Below are positions 10,159 through 18,314 of a stretch of 64,000 nucleotides of DNA, one piece after another. Position numbers and translations under genes: made by a program. The DNA comes from Candidatus Obscuribacter sp. Its GTDB lineage: Bacteria > Cyanobacteriota > Vampirovibrionia > Obscuribacterales > Obscuribacteraceae. Position 1 is the first letter of the stretch; every line of letters begins with the position of its first letter. The stretch lies in assembly GCA_016712465.1 (NCBI GenBank), contig JADJQZ010000001.1, forward strand, positions 5,890,001-5,954,000, read 5' to 3'. The notes beneath the pieces were generated by a model. The model was not told where the DNA came from. It was given only the letters and a program-made list of their open reading frames with translations, and searched no databases.

Positions 10159-11382
10159 ATGAGCCAGGAAGAGGAAGCATCAGCCCCACATTCAGAGCAA
10201 TTAGCTGACCCGAACATGAGCCAAACTAAAAGAAAGAGCGGTTACATACATTATCAAGGGGGACTGGCGGCGCCACGGCCGAACAGGAAGGCAAAAGCAA
10301 CCATCCTGATCTGCCTCAACCTGCTGCTCTGTCAGGGAGTGAGAGCCCAGGCGCCGGTAAGTGTGGAGACAGCGGCCAAAATCCAACGGTGCAAGAAGCA
10401 GCCAGAGACTGTGCCTGTGCAGGTAAGGGCCGGTGCCGGTTCCGAAACCTCAAGCAAGGACGATAGCGACTATCAAGGGCTCTGCGAGAAAATTCAATTT
10501 GCAAGAAACGAGGAACTGATAAGGCTTTTTAGCGAGCAACCTGAATTGCTTCGAAAATGGAGCCGCGCCCCGATTGCAAGCAATAACAAGGACGGGGAAG
10601 CAGGTGGGGAGCCTGGTTCGAGCCCTCGTCTTAAACTCATGGAACTGGCCGTAAGTTTCAACAATCTGAACTTGATCGACTGGCTCTTCAAAAATTTACC
10701 GCCCGACCTGGCCAGGGAGGCAAAACAAGCCGGACTCCTGAGTCTGGCTATCCCGAACCACGACCTGCGCACTCTCAAATATCTGATTGACCAGGGGGTA
10801 CCGGTATTTGAAAGGGAAACCACCGATGCCTCCCCCCTTTCCACAGCCATCTGGCTCAGAGACAGAGAGGCCGCCGATATGCTCATGGCAGCCGGAGCCG
10901 AAACTGATCAGTTTACCGACACCGCCCTCAGCCACCTGGACAAAATCAGGAAGCTAATTTCCGCAAGCCCCAATTGTGTAAGCGCCAGAGACGGGCAGGG
11001 GCGCACCCTGCTCCACTGGGCAGCCGTAGACGGACAGTGCACACTCATCGAACTGCTTCTTAAAAACGGCGCCGACATCGATGACCGCCAGGGAAGCTTT
11101 GCCATGACACCGCTGGAAGTGGCCGTAGCCAACAATTGTCAGTCTGCTGCAAAACTACTGCTGGATAACGGCGCCTCCCCCAACGGTAGACCGGGCGACC
11201 GGCAGACCCCTCTGGGACTGGCGGCCGGCATGCACAGCACCATTCTCGTCAATATGCTTCTCGAGCGGGGCGCCCATATAAACGCCAGGGACGGGCAGGG
11301 CAAAACTCCTTTGGAAAGAGCCCTGGAAAGAAACGATGAGATGCTGGCCGACTACCTGAAGAGCCGCGGCGCTTCCCCCTGA
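10159..11382 (+). CDS. Secreted ankyrin-repeat protein
   Basis: A 407-residue protein with an N-terminal hydrophobic segment, KATILICLNLLLCQGVRAQA (about residues 47-66), read as a signal peptide with an unusually long basic lead; a second ATG at 10216 would shorten this lead. From about 150 to the end there are ankyrin repeats, clearest in DGQGRTLLHWAAVDGQCTLIELLLKNGADID, MTPLEVAVANNCQSAAKLLLDNGASPNG, QTPLGLAAGMHSTILVNMLLERGAHINAR and KTPLERALERNDEMLADYL. Ankyrin repeats bind proteins; the partner is unknown. It is transcribed away from the RND operon, with about 140-260 bases between the starts, room for divergent promoters. Confidence 0.88.
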   Translation: MSQEEEASAPHSEQLADPNMSQTKRKSGYIHYQGGLAAPRPNRKAKATILICLNLLLCQGVRAQAPVSVETAAKIQRCKKQPETVPVQVRAGAGSETSSKDDSDYQGLCEKIQFARNEELIRLFSEQPELLRKWSRAPIASNNKDGEAGGEPGSSPRLKLMELAVSFNNLNLIDWLFKNLPPDLAREAKQAGLLSLAIPNHDLRTLKYLIDQGVPVFERETTDASPLSTAIWLRDREAADMLMAAGAETDQFTDTALSHLDKIRKLISASPNCVSARDGQGRTLLHWAAVDGQCTLIELLLKNGADIDDRQGSFAMTPLEVAVANNCQSAAKLLLDNGASPNGRPGDRQTPLGLAAGMHSTILVNMLLERGAHINARDGQGKTPLERALERNDEMLADYLKSRGASP

Positions 11383-11545
11383 TGCCCGACGCCCGACCGG
11401 GACTCTACAACCTGCCCCCCTTCTGCATTTGCAAGCAGTAAACAATGCCGCAGTATGTAACTAAACTACTGGCGAGGCGAGCCTCAACATGCTAACCTCG
11501 CCAGATATCTATGCAGGATATTTACCCCGGAGTAAATGAACGCCA

Positions 11546-12838
11546 GTGCAGCCCTCGGACAAGCAAGATAAAGTAATTGTCTTCAATTACGGCTCAAGCA
11601 GCCTGAAAGCAGCAGTCTTTCAATTGCCGGCCGCCAGACTCTGCACCTTTAAAATGGAATTAAAAGATCTGCCTCCCCTGAGCGACGCAGAGGGTGTCAC
11701 CACGCAAGCGGAAACCAGAGAGAGCAAAGCGCACCGCGCCACCGTTCTCTGCCTGAAGGAGCTTGAAAAACAGCTCAACCTGCCCCTCAAGGACGCTACC
11801 TGCCTGGTAGCGCATCGCATCGTCCATGGTGGCACAAACAGCCGCCCTCTACCGTTAGACGACAGGGTCAAAAACCAGATTAGAGAACTCAGTGAATTTG
11901 CTCCACTCCATAATCCCGGCAGCCTGGCCGTGGTGCAAGCGGCGCAGTCAGCACTGCCGGCAGTACCACATATTGCCTGTTTCGACACCGCCTTCCACCA
12001 GACGAAAGCAGCTGAAGCGCGTTACTATGGGCTGCCGATCGCACTGACAAGAAAGCTTAGCATCGAACGTTACGGCTTCCACGGTATTAATGCCGCCCAT
12101 GTGACAGCGGAGATTCAAGAGTTCCTGAGGCCGCACGGCTGTCCAGCCCGCCTGCTTATCTGCCATCTTGGAGCCGGCGCCTCGCTCACAGCCGTCAAAG
12201 ACGGCGAAAGCGTCGATAACACCATGGGTTTCACGCCCCTGGACGGGCTTATCATGAACAGCCGTGTGGGCAGCATCGATCCGGGAGCGCTGCTCTACAT
12301 CATGACCAAAGAAAATCTCACTCCGACCCAGGCCGAAGCTTTCCTCAATCATGATTGCGGTCTAAAAGGTCTTTCCGGCACCAGCGATTTACGAGAACTC
12401 TTATTGAAAGAAGCGGACGGAGATGAGGACTGTCGCCTGGCCTGGCAGGTTTACTGCTACCGCCTGAAACTTATGGCTGGAGCCATGATTGCCGCCATGG
12501 GAGGCTTAGATGCCGTAGCTTTCACCGGCGGCATCGGGGAAAACAGCCCACCCGTCAGAAGGTCGCTCATAAACGACCTAGCCTATATGGGAGCCCGGCT
12601 CAACCACGAGCTAAACGAGAGCCCATCGGCTGGCAATTCGGCACCCGCCAGGCAAAACGGTACATCCACAGGAGCCGCCGGGCTCAAGGAGCACGCCGGG
12701 CTCACCGGGCTCAAATGCATAGCAGCGCCGAACTCCATACCAATCTTTATCGTGCCGGCAGATGAAGAGCTGGCTATGGTAAAAATGTCCAGCCAATTTA
12801 TAAAATCCACAAGCGCACAAAGAGGGAGCAGTAAATGA
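11546..12838 (+). CDS. ackA: Acetate kinase
   Basis: Makes ATP and acetate from acetyl phosphate, or the reverse, in the cytoplasm. Family motifs are present: N-terminal VIVFNYGSSSLKAAVF (nucleotide fold, phosphate-1), AHRIVHGG, CFDTAFHQT, YGFHGINAAHV, ICHLGAGASL with the catalytic His, MNSRVGSIDPGAL with the catalytic Arg, AFTGGIGENS and the late ADEELAM Glu. 430 residues is slightly longer than usual because of a Ser/Gly/Ala insertion near residue 360-390. The start is a GTG that aligns the N-terminus with known acetate kinases; GGAG lies 14 bases upstream. No phosphotransacetylase gene is next to it. Its stop overlaps the next start (ATGA), so the SRPBCC gene is translationally coupled. 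Confidence 0.93.
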   Translation: MQPSDKQDKVIVFNYGSSSLKAAVFQLPAARLCTFKMELKDLPPLSDAEGVTTQAETRESKAHRATVLCLKELEKQLNLPLKDATCLVAHRIVHGGTNSRPLPLDDRVKNQIRELSEFAPLHNPGSLAVVQAAQSALPAVPHIACFDTAFHQTKAAEARYYGLPIALTRKLSIERYGFHGINAAHVTAEIQEFLRPHGCPARLLICHLGAGASLTAVKDGESVDNTMGFTPLDGLIMNSRVGSIDPGALLYIMTKENLTPTQAEAFLNHDCGLKGLSGTSDLRELLLKEADGDEDCRLAWQVYCYRLKLMAGAMIAAMGGLDAVAFTGGIGENSPPVRRSLINDLAYMGARLNHELNESPSAGNSAPARQNGTSTGAAGLKEHAGLTGLKCIAAPNSIPIFIVPADEELAMVKMSSQFIKSTSAQRGSSK

Positions 12839-13407
12839 TAAAGCGACTATTGTTGATACTGGGGGGCATTCTCTTGATTGGCGTGCTCACAATAGTTAGC
12901 CTGGCTGCCACTAAACCCGATACCTTCAAGATTGAGCGCTCCACAACAATCAAAGCCGCTCCCGAACAAATTTTCGCTATCCTGGAAGATTTTCATCAGT
13001 GGGGCTGGTCGCCCTGGGAAAAACTTGATCCCAACATGCAACGCAGCTATGGCGGCGCCACTAAAGGTAAAGGCTCACTCTACCGATGGGAAGGAAACAA
13101 TGACGTGGGTGCCGGTTGCCTGGAAATCAAAGATACAATTCCACCCACGAAAGTGCAGATGCGACTGGATATCATCAAACCCTTTGAAGCCAAGAACGAC
13201 GTGGAATTCAGCCTCACCCCAGCCCTTGAGGGCACTGAAGTGACCTGGTCTATGAAAGGGCAAAACAATTTCATGTGCAAGGTCATGCAGATTTTTATCA
13301 ATACCGACGCCATGTGCGGCAAGCAGTTTGAAGAAGGGCTGGCCAATTTGAAAAAATCTATTGAAGCCCCCAAAAAGCCGGAAGGCGAGGTTCCGGTAAC
13401 CAAGTAA
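12835..13407 (+). CDS. Membrane-anchored SRPBCC/polyketide-cyclase-like protein
   Basis: A 190-residue protein with an N-terminal membrane anchor (LLLILGGILLIGVLTIVSLAA) and an SRPBCC (Bet v 1-like) domain: FKIERSTTIKAAPEQIFAILEDFHQWGWSPWEKLDPNMQRSYGG is the typical first strand and helix, followed by the long GTEVTWSMKGQNNFMCKVMQIF region and a C-terminal helix FEEGLANLKKSIE. This fold binds hydrophobic ligands; no ligand can be inferred. Translation is coupled to acetate kinase by a 4-base overlap, but no shared chemistry is obvious. Confidence 0.85.
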   Translation: MIKRLLLILGGILLIGVLTIVSLAATKPDTFKIERSTTIKAAPEQIFAILEDFHQWGWSPWEKLDPNMQRSYGGATKGKGSLYRWEGNNDVGAGCLEIKDTIPPTKVQMRLDIIKPFEAKNDVEFSLTPALEGTEVTWSMKGQNNFMCKVMQIFINTDAMCGKQFEEGLANLKKSIEAPKKPEGEVPVTK

Positions 13408-13458
13408 TTAATTACTTGCATCCCGGCGCGGGGGCTACAATGTTCTTAGTTACTCAGA

Positions 13459-13496
13459 GCAAGCCATTGCTTGCCAGATAGCAAGCACCGGCTTGC
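13459..13496. repeat. Alternating GCAAGC/GCTTGC elements
   Basis: Four 6-base elements alternate in orientation: GCAAGC 13459, GCTTGC 13469, GCAAGC 13481, GCTTGC 13491. They can form small hairpins just before the ATG of the nucleotidyltransferase gene, so they may act as the terminator of the upstream operon or affect translation. Confidence 0.35.
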
Positions 13497-13502
13497 AAAA
13501 CC

Positions 13503-14084
13503 ATGAAGAAAAGATCTCTTGAGCAGATAGCCCAGGAAGCCGCCCTGTTTATGGCCTGCGGTGAAGAAAACGAGTACCTTCAGGCTAAAGAACGAGCGCT
13601 TATGATGCTGGGAGTGAACGGTCAGGGGCGCATGCCCTCTAACCGCAAGATCAAGGCCTGCATTGCCAAACTGACGCTCACCGAACTAGGCAAAGAAGAA
13701 ACCGACCGGCGCCTGCGTGAAATGCGCTCAATTGCCCTCAATATTATGCTTCTTATCGACAACTGCGATCCACACCTTATTGGCTCCGTGCTGACCGGTG
13801 AGATTCGCACCAGTTCAGACATAGATCTGCACGCCTACAGTGATTGCCACGAAGAAATCGTAGATATACTCTCCGATTTCGGCTACGAAGATACTGAGGT
13901 AGAATTAGTGGAAAATCGCAAGGGCAGCTTTGTTCATATCAAATGGCTGGAACAGGGCTACCCCGTGGAGATAACGGTATACCCCTGGAGCTGGCGGCAT
14001 ATTGTGCTCAATTCTTCCGTCACCGGCAAGCCAATGAAGCGGGCCGACACCAGCACCCTACAAAAGCTTCTGCAAGTAAGCTAA
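13503..14084 (+). CDS. Nucleotidyltransferase-fold protein
   Basis: A 193-residue soluble protein. The middle carries the polymerase-beta-type nucleotidyltransferase signature GSVLTGEIRTSSDIDLHAYSD (about residues 97-117), with the GS and the DxD metal ligands (SDIDL). A third acidic/strand element may be PVEITVYPW. The N-terminal 90 residues are helical and may be a recognition domain. Such minimal transferases move a nucleotide to a protein, RNA or antibiotic; substrate unknown. The start ATG lacks a clear Shine-Dalgarno and follows a row of small inverted elements. No partner HEPN-type antitoxin gene is adjacent. Confidence 0.75.
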   Translation: MKKRSLEQIAQEAALFMACGEENEYLQAKERALMMLGVNGQGRMPSNRKIKACIAKLTLTELGKEETDRRLREMRSIALNIMLLIDNCDPHLIGSVLTGEIRTSSDIDLHAYSDCHEEIVDILSDFGYEDTEVELVENRKGSFVHIKWLEQGYPVEITVYPWSWRHIVLNSSVTGKPMKRADTSTLQKLLQVS

Positions 14085-14088
14085 GAAA

Positions 14089-14120
14089 ACGGGCAGTGCG
14101 CTTGCCGCCACACCGCCCGT
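14089..14120 (-). terminator. Rho-independent terminator of the nitroreductase gene
   Basis: Arms 14089-14098 and 14111-14120 (ACGGGC-a-GTG / CAC-c-GCCCGT, one mismatch). On the minus strand the stem is followed by TTTTCTTA, a usable U tract. It lies between the convergent nucleotidyltransferase and nitroreductase genes. Confidence 0.7.
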
Positions 14121-14141
14121 CCGGTCGAAATCTCTCTGGAA

Positions 14142-14792
14142 CTAGACTCTTACCACCAGATCACTGGCGGGGAACCTAACTTTCTTCAACTGAGAGTACT
14201 TGTCTTCGGCCCGATAGCCGAGGGGGCAGACCACCACGGACTTGCAACCCTGGACTTCCAGACCGAGAATGCGGTCATAAGCCTTTGCATCGAAACCTTC
14301 CATGGGACAAGCATCTACGCCAAGCACGGCGGCAGAGGTGAGCAAAGTGCCGAGGGCAATGTAGCACTGTTTCTCCATCCAAACACCTTTGTCGGCAGGA
14401 TTCTTGAGAAATCCCAGCATCATGTCGGCATAACTCGACAGCGACTCACGGCTGACCGAACGCGTAGCAGCGATGGAATCTAGATAATTGTGTACATAGC
14501 CCTCAGTCAGCTCATTCAAACGACTGATTACGACGAGGTGCGAGCAATCGGCGGGCTGACGCTGCCCCCAGGAAAACTCCGGCAGTTGCTCCTTGATCTT
14601 CTGATCGGTAACAACCACAAACTTCCAGGGCTGCAAGCCAAAACTAGAAGCGCTCAATATCAAGGACTGCTCGAGAGCATTCCAGGTTTCTTCCGAGAGC
14701 TTCTTGCTGCTGTCAAAATTCTTGCAGGCATATCGCCAGTTTAAGCTAGCCAAAAGCTCAGTCCCGGAAAGTTTCTTTTCTTCAGTAAGCAT
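14142..14792 (-). CDS. NfsB-like nitroreductase / NAD(P)H-dependent flavin oxidoreductase
   Basis: FMN enzyme that reduces nitroaromatics, quinones or similar acceptors with NAD(P)H; it usually works as a homodimer. 216 residues equals the NfsB length. Motifs: WRYACKNFDSSKKLSEE (phosphate-binding start), SASSFGLQPWKFVVV, and GVDACPMEGFDAKAYDRILGL, which matches the NfsB GVDA-P-EGFD region. GGAGT lies ten bases upstream of the ATG. A cluster of three GTTAAC-centred palindromes lies 250-390 bases upstream and may control it. Physiological substrate unknown. Confidence 0.9.
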   Translation of the reverse strand: MLTEEKKLSGTELLASLNWRYACKNFDSSKKLSEETWNALEQSLILSASSFGLQPWKFVVVTDQKIKEQLPEFSWGQRQPADCSHLVVISRLNELTEGYVHNYLDSIAATRSVSRESLSSYADMMLGFLKNPADKGVWMEKQCYIALGTLLTSAAVLGVDACPMEGFDAKAYDRILGLEVQGCKSVVVCPLGYRAEDKYSQLKKVRFPASDLVVRV

Positions 14793-15045
14793 TTAAATTA
14801 CTCCGGCAAAACTAAGTTGAAAATCAATGACAAAATGATAGCAGACAATACTAGACCGGTCGTATAGCCTTTCCGAAATCTTTAAAATTTGCATTGATAT
14901 ATTGATTAGTATTGTCGAATATACAACAAGCCTATCGGCGCATTGCCAAGCAATATGCATTAGCGTTTTTCGCCGGGACTCTTGAGATTCGGATCTCAAG
15001 AGTCAGCCCGCAGCGCCGACCGGCGAGCCTGCCTGGAACGGTCCC

Positions 15046-15065
15046 GTTAACCGTTAACGGTTAAC
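15046..15065. promoter_or_regulatory. Palindrome GTTAACCGTTAACGGTTAAC (operator-like, copy 1)
   Basis: Perfect 20-bp palindrome centred on GTTAAC. Same core as the copies at 15085, 15158 and 63841. Short, loop-free symmetry of this kind is typical of a dimeric regulator's binding site. The protein is unknown. Confidence 0.65.
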
Positions 15066-15084
15066 CGATCTCTCCATCTCGCTA

Positions 15085-15098
15085 AACCGTTAACGGTT
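15085..15098. promoter_or_regulatory. Palindrome AACCGTTAACGGTT (operator-like, copy 2)
   Basis: 14-bp perfect core of the same family; outer bases still match except one pair. Centre-to-centre distance to copy 1 is 36 bp. Confidence 0.6.
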
Positions 15099-15157
15099 AA
15101 TAGATCTAGCTCAAGGCATACCCCAGCCGGTATCGGTCTGGTGCTCTCAAGGTGCAG

Positions 15158-15177
15158 CTTAACCGTTATCGGTTAAG
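15158..15177. promoter_or_regulatory. Palindrome CTTAACCGTTATCGGTTAAG (operator-like, copy 3)
   Basis: 20-bp palindrome with one mismatched base pair at the centre. It ends 31 bases from the stop codon of the triple-repeat gene, 76 bp centre to centre from copy 2. Confidence 0.6.
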
Positions 15178-15208
15178 TGATCCATGCACACATCCGCCGA
15201 CGGACGAT

Positions 15209-17770
15209 TTAATCCAGGGCTTCCACCAGGTCATCAAAACCCAGGTTGCTGGAGCGGAGAGTGGCCCTCAGGTCATAGAGCATGGTGACACGATTACTGA
15301 TCAGCCCGATGGTCTCGGACCACCAACGGGTTGCTTTTGATTCAGCCGAAAGTTTTTCCACCACCGTCGGCTTTCTAACGTTCACACTGAGAACCTTGGC
15401 CTCTTTCCAATACTTGATTAACTCATCTCGGTGTGTCAATCCGGCCGCAGAAGCAGGCGAAACCGTGCTCAGATAACGATTCATGAGTGGGGAAAGACTG
15501 GCAGTTTCAGTCTGTCGACCAAAGACATTACCAATAGAATTCGGCAGCGCCTTGCCGGGTCTCAGTCCACCACGCCGTTCCGCCAGCGCCACCAAAGCCA
15601 GGCAGCCAACCATCATGCCGGAAACAACGTTGATACGATTGCCCACCAGGACAAATTGCTCGTTATTGCAGACCCCAAGAGAATCGGAAATCACACCCAA
15701 TATGCCAATCTGGTAAAAGTTGATGATATTGGTCAATTGAATAGCAGCATCGCGCTGTCGGATCATGCGGTTCATCACCTGTGATTCAACAATAATCTGA
15801 TGGGCGATCATATTGGCATCGGCTGTGGACTCCAGAAAGCCATCCAGAACGCTGCCGGTAATCAACAACTTGCTGTCTTCTCCGGCCCTGCCGCTTTCTA
15901 TGTCTGCCAGTAAATGAGTGACGCCGAGCAATCGAGCCGCTTTCACACCGCCCGGTTCAACCGAAGCCAGCTCAGCTTTGCTCAGGGAAAGGGCGGAATT
16001 TGAGCCGGCACCTTGCTTCGCTATAGGCCAGGTTTCGCGCAACAGCGAAAGCAACTCTGCGTCAAAGTCACCAAACTGTTCCTGCAATGATTCAAGCAAG
16101 GCAATTCGATTCAATACCAGCTTGATCGTATCCCACTTACAAGAGGGCATGCTGCCCAATTTCTCAAGATTGCGCCGGTCTTTCAGGTCTATATTGGCGA
16201 CGGCGTTCTTGGCCCAAAGTTCACGCAAAAACTGCCGCCTGCTCTTAGTATCACCTCGCTTAGGTGACGGCGAATTGAGATAATTCCAGACCATGGGCGA
16301 AAACGCATGATCGTTGCCGTTCTTAAGCTCAAAGAATTCTGCCAGCGAATTTGGCGGTGTCTGATTCTTACGCCAACCTCCATGGGTGGCAATAAAGGAA
16401 ATCGTGCTTATGGCTATGCCCATTGAATTGGCAACCATAAAACACTGGTTGCCGGCCTTGGTGTAACCATTCAAATAAGACCAACCCGCGCAGGCTCCCA
16501 GGGTTCCACTTTGAATAAAGTTGGCCTCGAAAGTCTTCTGCAGAAACCTACCGCGCCTGGCCATCATCTGAGCTAGAACCACATCGTACTGATAGTTCAT
16601 CTCCTCCTGGCACTTATCGGCGGCAATCTGGACATCCAGATAACCAGCCAGCACCGATTCCAACAAACAAATGCGCAACTGCATAACGCGACTGTCGCTT
16701 TCCGGAGCACCCTGCAACGATTTCAATTCGTCCAAAAGCGGCTTCACTCTCAGAAGCCTGGCTGCCTCTGCCGCCCCGGCACTCAGGCCAGTGTAGTCTC
16801 TCAAATTGGCGGTGATCGAAGCCTCCCCGGCGCCACCATTGAGGTCGGTTTCAGGGCTGAGCATATTCTTGTCGCGTACTTCATTCAATAGGGCGAGCAA
16901 ATCTCTATTGAAGCCCTGCACCACCGTATAAAGCGACCAGAGCAAAACAATGCGCGTATTCAAAACACCTGTGCTTTTCGGTTTCCCATCTGCAATTCCG
17001 CACAAAGTCTCGCGCTTGGCCATCTCCACGCCGTAGCGCTCCTTCCAGAGGGCGCTGAGACAGGCACGACGACTCCTGCTTTCACCCGTTTCCGCGGCAT
17101 CCAAATATTGCACTACCAGCGGTGGCATATTACTGCCATCCACAGGCTGACCGTCGATCACATGGGAGAGAAAGTTGGGTGGCGAAAGATGAGATGCACG
17201 TGCCAACTTATTGTAGAAGATGCACATCACCGGCAAGCCTATGCCCAAACCGGCACCAATGGAAGTACAAATGGCCGACTGCTTAAACTGCTTATGCATG
17301 CGGGAATAGGGCTCAATTGTGTAGAGCACTCCGAACTGCATGAAGTTCATCATGTTGAAAAATTGATTGACCGTGTTAATGCGCCGCTGTTCACGGGACA
17401 AAACGTCGTAGGTATATGACATCTCGGACTCAAGCCGATTCTCGGCGGCCTGTACCTGCAACACCGCGTGAAACAGCTTGCGCAACACCCGCGCCCGCTT
17501 GCCAACAAGATTGCCAGCGTCCGCAGGAGTGGCTCCGTCACGGCGCAGCGCCAGAATATCATCCACATCAGCTCTCACTCCAAGCAGTTCGGCAGCCTGG
17601 GCTGCAGAGGCAGACAGTGAATCGCCGGCAAGGGTCAGACCAGAGGGAGAACCGGAATCAGTGACCGCCTGAACAGGCAAACAACAGATCCAGGGAGCAG
17701 TTACAAGGCATTGGACGAGTAGGGCAGACAGGAGTCGACGAAAAGAATGTCGACCCGGACCAGTTGTCAT
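15209..17770 (-). CDS. Secreted/membrane protein with three copies of an unknown ~245-residue domain
   Basis: An 853-residue protein with a signal peptide (LLSALLVQCLVTAPWICCLPVQA). The rest is three copies of one domain, at about 56-298, 332-578 and 606-850. Each copy has AAxLLxVxxLLxDI near its start, a long helix (VLQVQAAENRLESEMSYTYDV / VLAGYLDVQIAADKCQEEMNYQYDV / VLDGFLESTADANMIAHQI), one or two hydrophobic segments (IGAGLGIGLPVMCIFY, NSMGIAISTISFIA, VVSGMMVGCLALVALA), then a PPN-S or LPNSI motif, SPMVWNYL/PPLVVQYL/SPLMNRYL, a Trp-containing LWKE/LWAK/YWKE helix and a terminal NRIxLLxxL helix. I do not recognise the domain. It is transcribed alone; the downstream side carries the palindrome cluster. 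Confidence 0.8.
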   Translation of the reverse strand: MTTGPGRHSFRRLLSALLVQCLVTAPWICCLPVQAVTDSGSPSGLTLAGDSLSASAAQAAELLGVRADVDDILALRRDGATPADAGNLVGKRARVLRKLFHAVLQVQAAENRLESEMSYTYDVLSREQRRINTVNQFFNMMNFMQFGVLYTIEPYSRMHKQFKQSAICTSIGAGLGIGLPVMCIFYNKLARASHLSPPNFLSHVIDGQPVDGSNMPPLVVQYLDAAETGESRSRRACLSALWKERYGVEMAKRETLCGIADGKPKSTGVLNTRIVLLWSLYTVVQGFNRDLLALLNEVRDKNMLSPETDLNGGAGEASITANLRDYTGLSAGAAEAARLLRVKPLLDELKSLQGAPESDSRVMQLRICLLESVLAGYLDVQIAADKCQEEMNYQYDVVLAQMMARRGRFLQKTFEANFIQSGTLGACAGWSYLNGYTKAGNQCFMVANSMGIAISTISFIATHGGWRKNQTPPNSLAEFFELKNGNDHAFSPMVWNYLNSPSPKRGDTKSRRQFLRELWAKNAVANIDLKDRRNLEKLGSMPSCKWDTIKLVLNRIALLESLQEQFGDFDAELLSLLRETWPIAKQGAGSNSALSLSKAELASVEPGGVKAARLLGVTHLLADIESGRAGEDSKLLITGSVLDGFLESTADANMIAHQIIVESQVMNRMIRQRDAAIQLTNIINFYQIGILGVISDSLGVCNNEQFVLVGNRINVVSGMMVGCLALVALAERRGGLRPGKALPNSIGNVFGRQTETASLSPLMNRYLSTVSPASAAGLTHRDELIKYWKEAKVLSVNVRKPTVVEKLSAESKATRWWSETIGLISNRVTMLYDLRATLRSSNLGFDDLVEALD

Positions 17771-17955
17771 TCGGTTCCCTTCCTCCTCATCGAAACCGCC
17801 AATGATAGCGAGCCCGCTGTGTGGCTGTCCAGCACCGAAACGACGAACATGACGCAGTCCCCCTAATGCAACGGTGAATTACTGCACAAGGTGAGACACT
17901 TGGGATTAAACTAGCAGTCGAAGAAAACGACGGTCACCGAAAACAAGGAAGGTTC

Positions 17956-18258
17956 ATGTCTAAACAAAACCAAGTTGACAATCCCCAGGGAAGCGATGCC
18001 TCCCTCAAGGCACGGCGCCAGGAACTTGAAAAGGTCATTATTCTTGTGTCCTTCTTACAGTTTCTAGGCATAGGCCTGATAGTCGCCTTCATGCCGGTAA
18101 GAGTCGACGGCGCCCTGCAGTTTTCCTATCACTTATGGCAAGATAAATCAGCCGCTCCCGCCACGGAAATTTTTTTGTTAGAGCTACTAATTCTCACTAC
18201 TCTGACAAACATTCCCATGGCCAAAGTATTCCTCAAACACCGCAATAAACTCTGGTAA
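17956..18258 (+). CDS. Small membrane protein
   Basis: A 100-residue protein with a charged N-terminus (about 30 residues) and two membrane helices, VIILVSFLQFLGIGLIVAFM and LLELLILTTLTNIPMAKVF. AAGGAAGG lies five bases before the ATG, a strong ribosome site. It diverges from the triple-repeat gene across 185 bases and converges on the double-GGDEF gene. Function unknown. Confidence 0.7.
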   Translation: MSKQNQVDNPQGSDASLKARRQELEKVIILVSFLQFLGIGLIVAFMPVRVDGALQFSYHLWQDKSAAPATEIFLLELLILTTLTNIPMAKVFLKHRNKLW

Positions 18259-18314
18259 GTAAGCCAGGCGTGACAACCAAGTCAACAGTGTCAATGTCAC
18301 TACATGAACTGACC

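Larger units (their letters stand above)
14793..15208. other. Intergenic region holding three GTTAAC-centred palindromes
   Basis: About 416 bases between the 3' end of the triple-repeat protein gene and the start of the nitroreductase gene, both on the minus strand. The proximal half (14793-15000) is AT-rich and should contain the nitroreductase promoter. The distal part has the three palindromes listed separately and no ORF of note. Confidence 0.6.

Noticed and set aside
11536..11571. Eleven-codon ATG frame just before the acetate kinase gene
   Set aside because: Too short to support; it overlaps the acetate kinase start in another frame and has no conserved sign.
13503..14084. MNT/HEPN toxin-antitoxin pair
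   Set aside because: The nucleotidyltransferase motif is present, but no HEPN-type partner gene is beside it.
15001..15180. CRISPR or REP-type array
   Set aside because: The three sites are short palindromes with unequal spacing and no conserved spacers; operator-like sites fit better.
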